Positions 62,776 through 64,000 of a stretch of 64,000 nucleotides of DNA are shown here, piece after piece (positions within the stretch are counted from its first letter, which is position 1; every line of letters begins with the position of its first letter). The translations under genes and the position numbers were made by a program. The notes below the pieces were generated by a model. The model had not been told where the DNA came from. It was given only the letters and a program-made list of their open reading frames with translations, and ran no database searches. The DNA comes from Halorhabdus utahensis DSM 12940 (GTDB lineage: Archaea > Halobacteriota > Halobacteria > Halobacteriales > Haloarculaceae). The stretch is taken from assembly GCF_000023945.1 (NCBI RefSeq), contig NC_013158.1:1922001-1986000 (forward strand), given 5' to 3'.

Positions 62776-64000
62776 ATGGGGCGACACAACATCGAAGACG
62801 CGGCGGAGGAATCGAGCGATAACGACCGACTCGGCCAGTTCGATCGGCGGAGCTATCTGAAAGGAGCGGCCGCGACAGTGGCGACAGGACTCGGCGTCGG
62901 ATCCATCGCGAGTCCCGCCGCTGCGATCACCGAGAACCAGACCGGGACTCACGACGGGTACTTCTACTCGTTCTGGACGAACGACCAGGGCTCGGTCGAA
63001 ATGACGCTTGAGTCCGGTGGTAGTTACAGTGTCGACTGGTCGGACACGGGTAACTTCGTCTGCGGCAAGGGCTGGCAGACCGGCTCGGACCGGGACATCG
63101 AGTATACTGCGAACTACAACCCGCAGGGCAACTCCTACCTGTGTCTCTACGGGTGGACGACGGACCCGCTGGTGGAGTACTATATCATCGAGGACTACGG
63201 CAGCTACAAGCCCGGAGACCAGTCCCAGGGGACTCACACCACTGACGGCTCCACGTACGAGATGTACACGTCCGAGCGAGTCGAGAAACCCTCGATCGAA
63301 GGGACGGCGACGTTCACGCAGTACTGGTCCATTCGACAGAACTCCCGGACGAGCGGCACCATCACCACCTCGAATCACTTCGACGCCTGGGAGAGCGCGG
63401 GCCTGAACATGGGGAGCCACGACTACCAGATCCTGGCCACTGAGGGCTACCAATCCAGCGGCAGTTCCAGCGTCACAGTCGGCAGTTCCGGCGGAGGCGG
63501 TGGCGGCGGAGGCGGTGGCGGCGGAGGCGGTGGCGGCGGTTCCGGCAGCCAGCAGCCCTACAACGGAACGCCGCACAGCATCCCCGGCACCATTCCGGCC
63601 GAGGAGTACGACCAGGGTGGCTCGGGCGTCGCCTACAGCGACAACACGTCCGAGAACGAGGGCGGTGCGATGCGCACCGGCGAAGGCGTCGACATCTCCT
63701 CGAACTCCGCGGGTTCGGGCTACTCGATCGGCTACATCGAGTCCGGCGAGTGGGTCGAGTACACCGTCGACGTCCAGCAATCCGGTGACTACACCCTCGA
63801 TGCGCTGGTCGCCTCTGACTCGGGCGGCGGTTCCTTCCACCTCGAAGTCAACGGACAGAACGTCTCCGGGAACGTCAGCTTCGGTGCGACCGGCGGCTGG
63901 GACTCCTGGGAGACGGTTTCGACCTCCGGGGTCTCACTCGACGCCGGACAGCAGGTGATCCGCGTTTCCATGGACGAGAGCTGGTGGGACCTCAACACCT
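62776..64000 (+). CDS. Tat-exported GH11 xylanase with Gly linker and CBM6 (cut by window edge)
   Basis: 408 residues are visible and the frame runs off the right edge. The Tat signal is [20 protein letters not shown] (about 22-41). The GH11 domain (about 52-240) has [35 protein letters not shown] with one catalytic Glu, [17 protein letters not shown] and [13 protein letters not shown] with the second Glu, so it should cleave xylan. A linker of about 18 Gly follows (about 241-260). Then comes a CBM6-type module ([36 protein letters not shown]) that binds polysaccharide. GH11 is rare in archaea and known from Halorhabdus. Confidence 0.92.
   Translation, partial: MGRHNIEDAAEESSDNDRLGQFDRRSYLKGAAATVATGLGVGSIASPAAAITENQTGTHDGYFYSFWTNDQGSVEMTLESGGSYSVDWSDTGNFVCGKGWQTGSDRDIEYTANYNPQGNSYLCLYGWTTDPLVEYYIIEDYGSYKPGDQSQGTHTTDGSTYEMYTSERVEKPSIEGTATFTQYWSIRQNSRTSGTITTSNHFDAWESAGLNMGSHDYQILATEGYQSSGSSSVTVGSSGGGGGGGGGGGGGGGGGSGSQQPYNGTPHSIPGTIPAEEYDQGGSGVAYSDNTSENEGGAMRTGEGVDISSNSAGSGYSIGYIESGEWVEYTVDVQQSGDYTLDALVASDSGGGSFHLEVNGQNVSGNVSFGATGGWDSWETVSTSGVSLDAGQQVIRVSMDESWWDLNT

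Noticed and set aside
1-64000. CRISPR array
   Set aside because: No regularly spaced identical repeats with unique spacers were seen on reading the window.
1-64000. Complete insertion sequence or transposase gene
   Set aside because: No DDE or Tnp motif and no matched terminal inverted repeats were found by eye.

Overview
The window comes from a halophilic archaeon. GC content is high and proteins are rich in Asp and Glu. It carries archaeal ribosomal proteins S24e and S27ae, a fused Kae1-Bud32, two RFC small-subunit-type clamp-loader genes, a SAMP2-like ubiquitin-fold modifier, and BofA, DICT and HtpX-like proteins typical of haloarchaea. A Tat-exported GH11 xylanase with a CBM6 module at the right edge suggests a polysaccharide-degrading haloarchaeon such as Halorhabdus; the genus is an inference.

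Region 1 (1-21.7 kb) is a phage-defence island built around a BREX system of the haloarchaeal (type 5-like) kind. It has two BrxC/PglY-type ATPases (the first cut by the window edge), BrxB between them, PglX methyltransferase, PglZ and a BrxHII-like SNF2 helicase. The core is loaded with extra parts. A PIN toxin with a UPF0175-tailed partner and an OLD-family ATPase-TOPRIM nuclease lie antisense between brxC and pglX. An Apea-like HEPN protein follows pglZ. Most strikingly, a gene between pglX and pglZ encodes a winged-helix domain fused to a divergent two-repeat TATA-binding protein (TBP), ending 5 bases before pglZ. A dedicated general transcription factor inside a BREX operon is, to my knowledge, undescribed. 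Between the two cargo modules lies a ghost: the start of a second pglX followed by the end of a second brxC.

Region 2 (21.7-29.0 kb) holds an AddA/AddB-like helicase-nuclease pair, a DUF457 membrane protein, an unknown gene and a gene-poor stretch. That stretch has two 24-base copies of a tRNA 3' end next to a tRNA with a CAT anticodon, which probably mark old integration events.

Region 3 (29.0-39.7 kb) is mostly chromosomal housekeeping: GNAT, SAMP2, rfcS, a sensor-domain membrane protein, alaS, a DICT-domain protein, an alpha/beta-hydrolase without its nucleophile, PHP phosphoesterase, small regulators and a VapBC pair. Region 4 (39.7-41.4 kb) is a short AT-rich accessory insert with two small membrane-protein genes. 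It abuts a truncated, frameshifted gene and a tRNA-Pro.

Region 5 (41.6-55.7 kb) has BofA, a lipoprotein, an SLC13/RCK transporter, MoxR facing a five-gene overlapping operon (HtpX, DUF4129, small membrane protein, DUF58, multi-TM protein), an MntA-HepT toxin-antitoxin pair and a Ski2-like helicase. A chimeric pseudogene between HtpX and MntA fuses the start of the transporter to the end of the helicase through an 11-base microhomology. It has the same topology as the BREX ghost. Region 6 (55.8-64 kb) carries Kae1-Bud32, S27ae, S24e, a second RFC-like subunit, a MacB/LolD-type ABC transporter, a BtuF-like protein and the xylanase, which is cut by the window edge.
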